Origin: an uncultured Clostridia bacterium
Lineage (GTDB): Bacteria > Bacillota > Clostridia > Oscillospirales > Acutalibacteraceae
Length of the DNA: 39,215 nt
Reading direction: 5' to 3'
Assembly: GCA_947168445.1 (NCBI GenBank)
Contig: CAMVLW010000012.1
Coordinates: 1-39,215, forward strand
The notes under the pieces were generated by a model that saw only the letters and a program-made list of their open reading frames with translations, had not been told where the DNA came from and searched no databases. Numbering within the stretch: the stretch's first letter is position 1; every line of letters starts with the position of its first letter. Position numbers and translations under genes: made by a program. Positions 38,509-39,215 of the stretch are shown here, one piece after another.

Positions 38509-39048
38509 ATGGCAAACAAATACGAAGGCACCCAAACAGAGAAAAACCTGAGAGCGGCGTTCTCGGGAGAATCCGAAGCGCGCAACAAGTACACCTACTT
38601 TGCTTCCAAGGCGAAGAAGGACGGCTTTGAGCAGATTGCGGCGCTGTTTTTGAAAACCGCCGACAACGAAAAGGAGCACGCCAAGCTGTGGTTTAAGGAG
38701 CTGAACGGAATCGGCTCCACACCCGAAAATCTCTCCAACGCCGCCGACGGCGAAAACTGGGAATGGACGGACATGTACGAGGGCTTTGCGAAAACCGCTG
38801 AGGAGGAAGGCTTTCCTGAACTGGCGGCAAAATTCCGTGCGGTCGGTGAAATTGAAAAGCACCACGAGGAGCGTTACCGCGCACTGCTGAAAAACGTGGA
38901 AATGCAGGAGGTCTTTGCCAAGAGCGAGGTAAAGGTATGGGAGTGCCGCAACTGCGGACACATTGTTGTCGGAGAAAAAGCGCCCGACATCTGCCCTGTC
39001 TGCGCTCACCCGCAAGCCTACTTTGAAATCCACGCCGAAAACTTTTAA
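38509..39048 (+). CDS. rbr: Rubrerythrin
   Basis: A 179-residue peroxide-reducing protein of anaerobes. The N-terminal four-helix diiron domain has ESEARNKY (21-28), NEKEH (53-57) and [10 protein letters not shown] (114-123); the C-terminal rubredoxin-like domain has CRNCGH (C146, C149) and CPVCAHP (C162, C165) for the electron-entry iron. It takes electrons from rubredoxin or an NADH oxidoreductase to reduce H2O2. AAGGAGG lies 9 nt ahead of ATG. No clear promoter or PerR box could be assigned in the 49 nt after the upp terminator. Confidence 0.97.
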   Translation: MANKYEGTQTEKNLRAAFSGESEARNKYTYFASKAKKDGFEQIAALFLKTADNEKEHAKLWFKELNGIGSTPENLSNAADGENWEWTDMYEGFAKTAEEEGFPELAAKFRAVGEIEKHHEERYRALLKNVEMQEVFAKSEVKVWECRNCGHIVVGEKAPDICPVCAHPQAYFEIHAENF

Positions 39049-39119
39049 CCGCTGCCGCGGTGGGCAGCGCGCCTTTTGTAAAGTCGGCTTAATGGAAATG
39101 CCGGCTAAACGGCGCGTCA
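39049..39119 (+). repeat. Composite 3'-end repeat, copy 4 (palindrome and module A)
   Basis: Immediately after the rubrerythrin stop codon: a diverged palindrome GCTGCC/GGCAGC around GCGGTG (39051-39068), then GCGCGCCTTTTGTAAAG, internal hairpin AGTCGG/CCGGCT and AACGGCGCGTC. The 20-nt start of module A is nearly identical to the minus-strand copy at 4114-4186. A heptamer array follows. Confidence 0.8.
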
Positions 39120-39147
39120 GGACAATGGACAATTGCTAATTAAAAAT
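39120..39147 (+). repeat. 7-bp tandem array (four units)
   Basis: GGACAAT, GGACAAT, TGCTAAT, TAAAAAT, same consensus and same position after GGCGCGTC as the array at 35271. The last 68 bases of the window hold only a short hairpin (ACAGTG 39185-39190 with CACTGT 39201-39206) and an ATG at 39178 open to the window edge, without a ribosome site. Confidence 0.75.
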
Positions 39148-39215
39148 GGCTGCTCAACCGAATGGTATGCTCCCTTTATGGAAGACAGTGAAATAAAAAA
39201 CACTGTTAACCATGA

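Noticed and set aside
39178..39215. Possible gene start at the right edge
   Set aside because: ATG with twelve open codons but no Shine-Dalgarno sequence, and the codons lie in a hairpin; too little sequence to call.

Overview
The window reads as a chromosomal segment of an anaerobic gut-type Firmicute, most likely class Clostridia near Oscillospiraceae/Ruminococcaceae. That placement is inferred from gene content and style: fermentative bifunctional AdhE, rubrerythrin, two-subunit iron-sulfur fumarase, BspA-type leucine-rich repeats, strong AGGAGG ribosome sites and consensus sigma-A promoters. No rRNA, tRNA, CRISPR array, transposase or phage gene was seen. Coding DNA is GC-rich and intergenic DNA AT-rich.

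Layout. 1-2333 (-): trkA-trkH potassium uptake, trkH cut by the window edge. 2551-3394 (+): ArsC/Spx-like protein and dCMP deaminase, convergent with an HD phosphohydrolase (3386-3994, -). 4190-5884 (-): secreted, membrane-anchored NlpC/P60 wall hydrolase. 5885-6507: long non-coding interval with stacked promoters. 6508-7257: LRR lipoprotein. 7351-10743: adhE plus an APH-fold kinase. 10987-13194 (-): DUF1015 gene and asparaginase. 13555-17407 (-): malQ-glgP glycogen use. 17799-18524: sirtuin. 18679-28023: a nine-gene run for acyl-group handling (acyl-AMP ligase fused to a carrier domain, two PlsC-type acyltransferases, a second acyl-AMP ligase, a free carrier protein, an LRAT-like protein with a phosphopantetheinyl-transferase-like tail, a membrane-anchored alpha/beta hydrolase, and FakB/FakA). 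28255-30794: two more anchored hydrolases around a zinc-ribbon membrane protein. 30884-33074 (-): two-component system. 33219-34608: fumarase. 34684-35028: MIF-like tautomerase. 35367-38420: ddl, murF, upp. 38509-39048: rubrerythrin.

The acyl-group run is the best candidate for an undescribed system. Two routes for activating fatty acids (ligase plus carrier, and FakAB acyl-phosphate) sit beside two acyltransferases, an LRAT-like thiol enzyme and a hydrolase, with overlapping or near-overlapping reading frames. Membrane lipid remodelling or synthesis of an acylated small molecule is inferred, not shown.

The most striking non-coding signal is a family of structured repeats. Two elements of about 225 bp (10770-10991 and 28019-28244) each hold four small hairpins spaced by CAATTCATG, a variable centre, then four hairpins spaced by the complement CATGAATTG, so the whole can fold into a ladder of four-way junctions. 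The hairpin sequences differ between copies but pairing is kept. A second composite repeat sits directly after the stop codons of four genes (4114-4186, 13399-13554, 35034-35270, 39049-39119). A third class is degenerate 7-bp tandem arrays (6171-6232, 13270-13325, 17646-17729, 35271-35347, 39120-39147), often just upstream of promoters.
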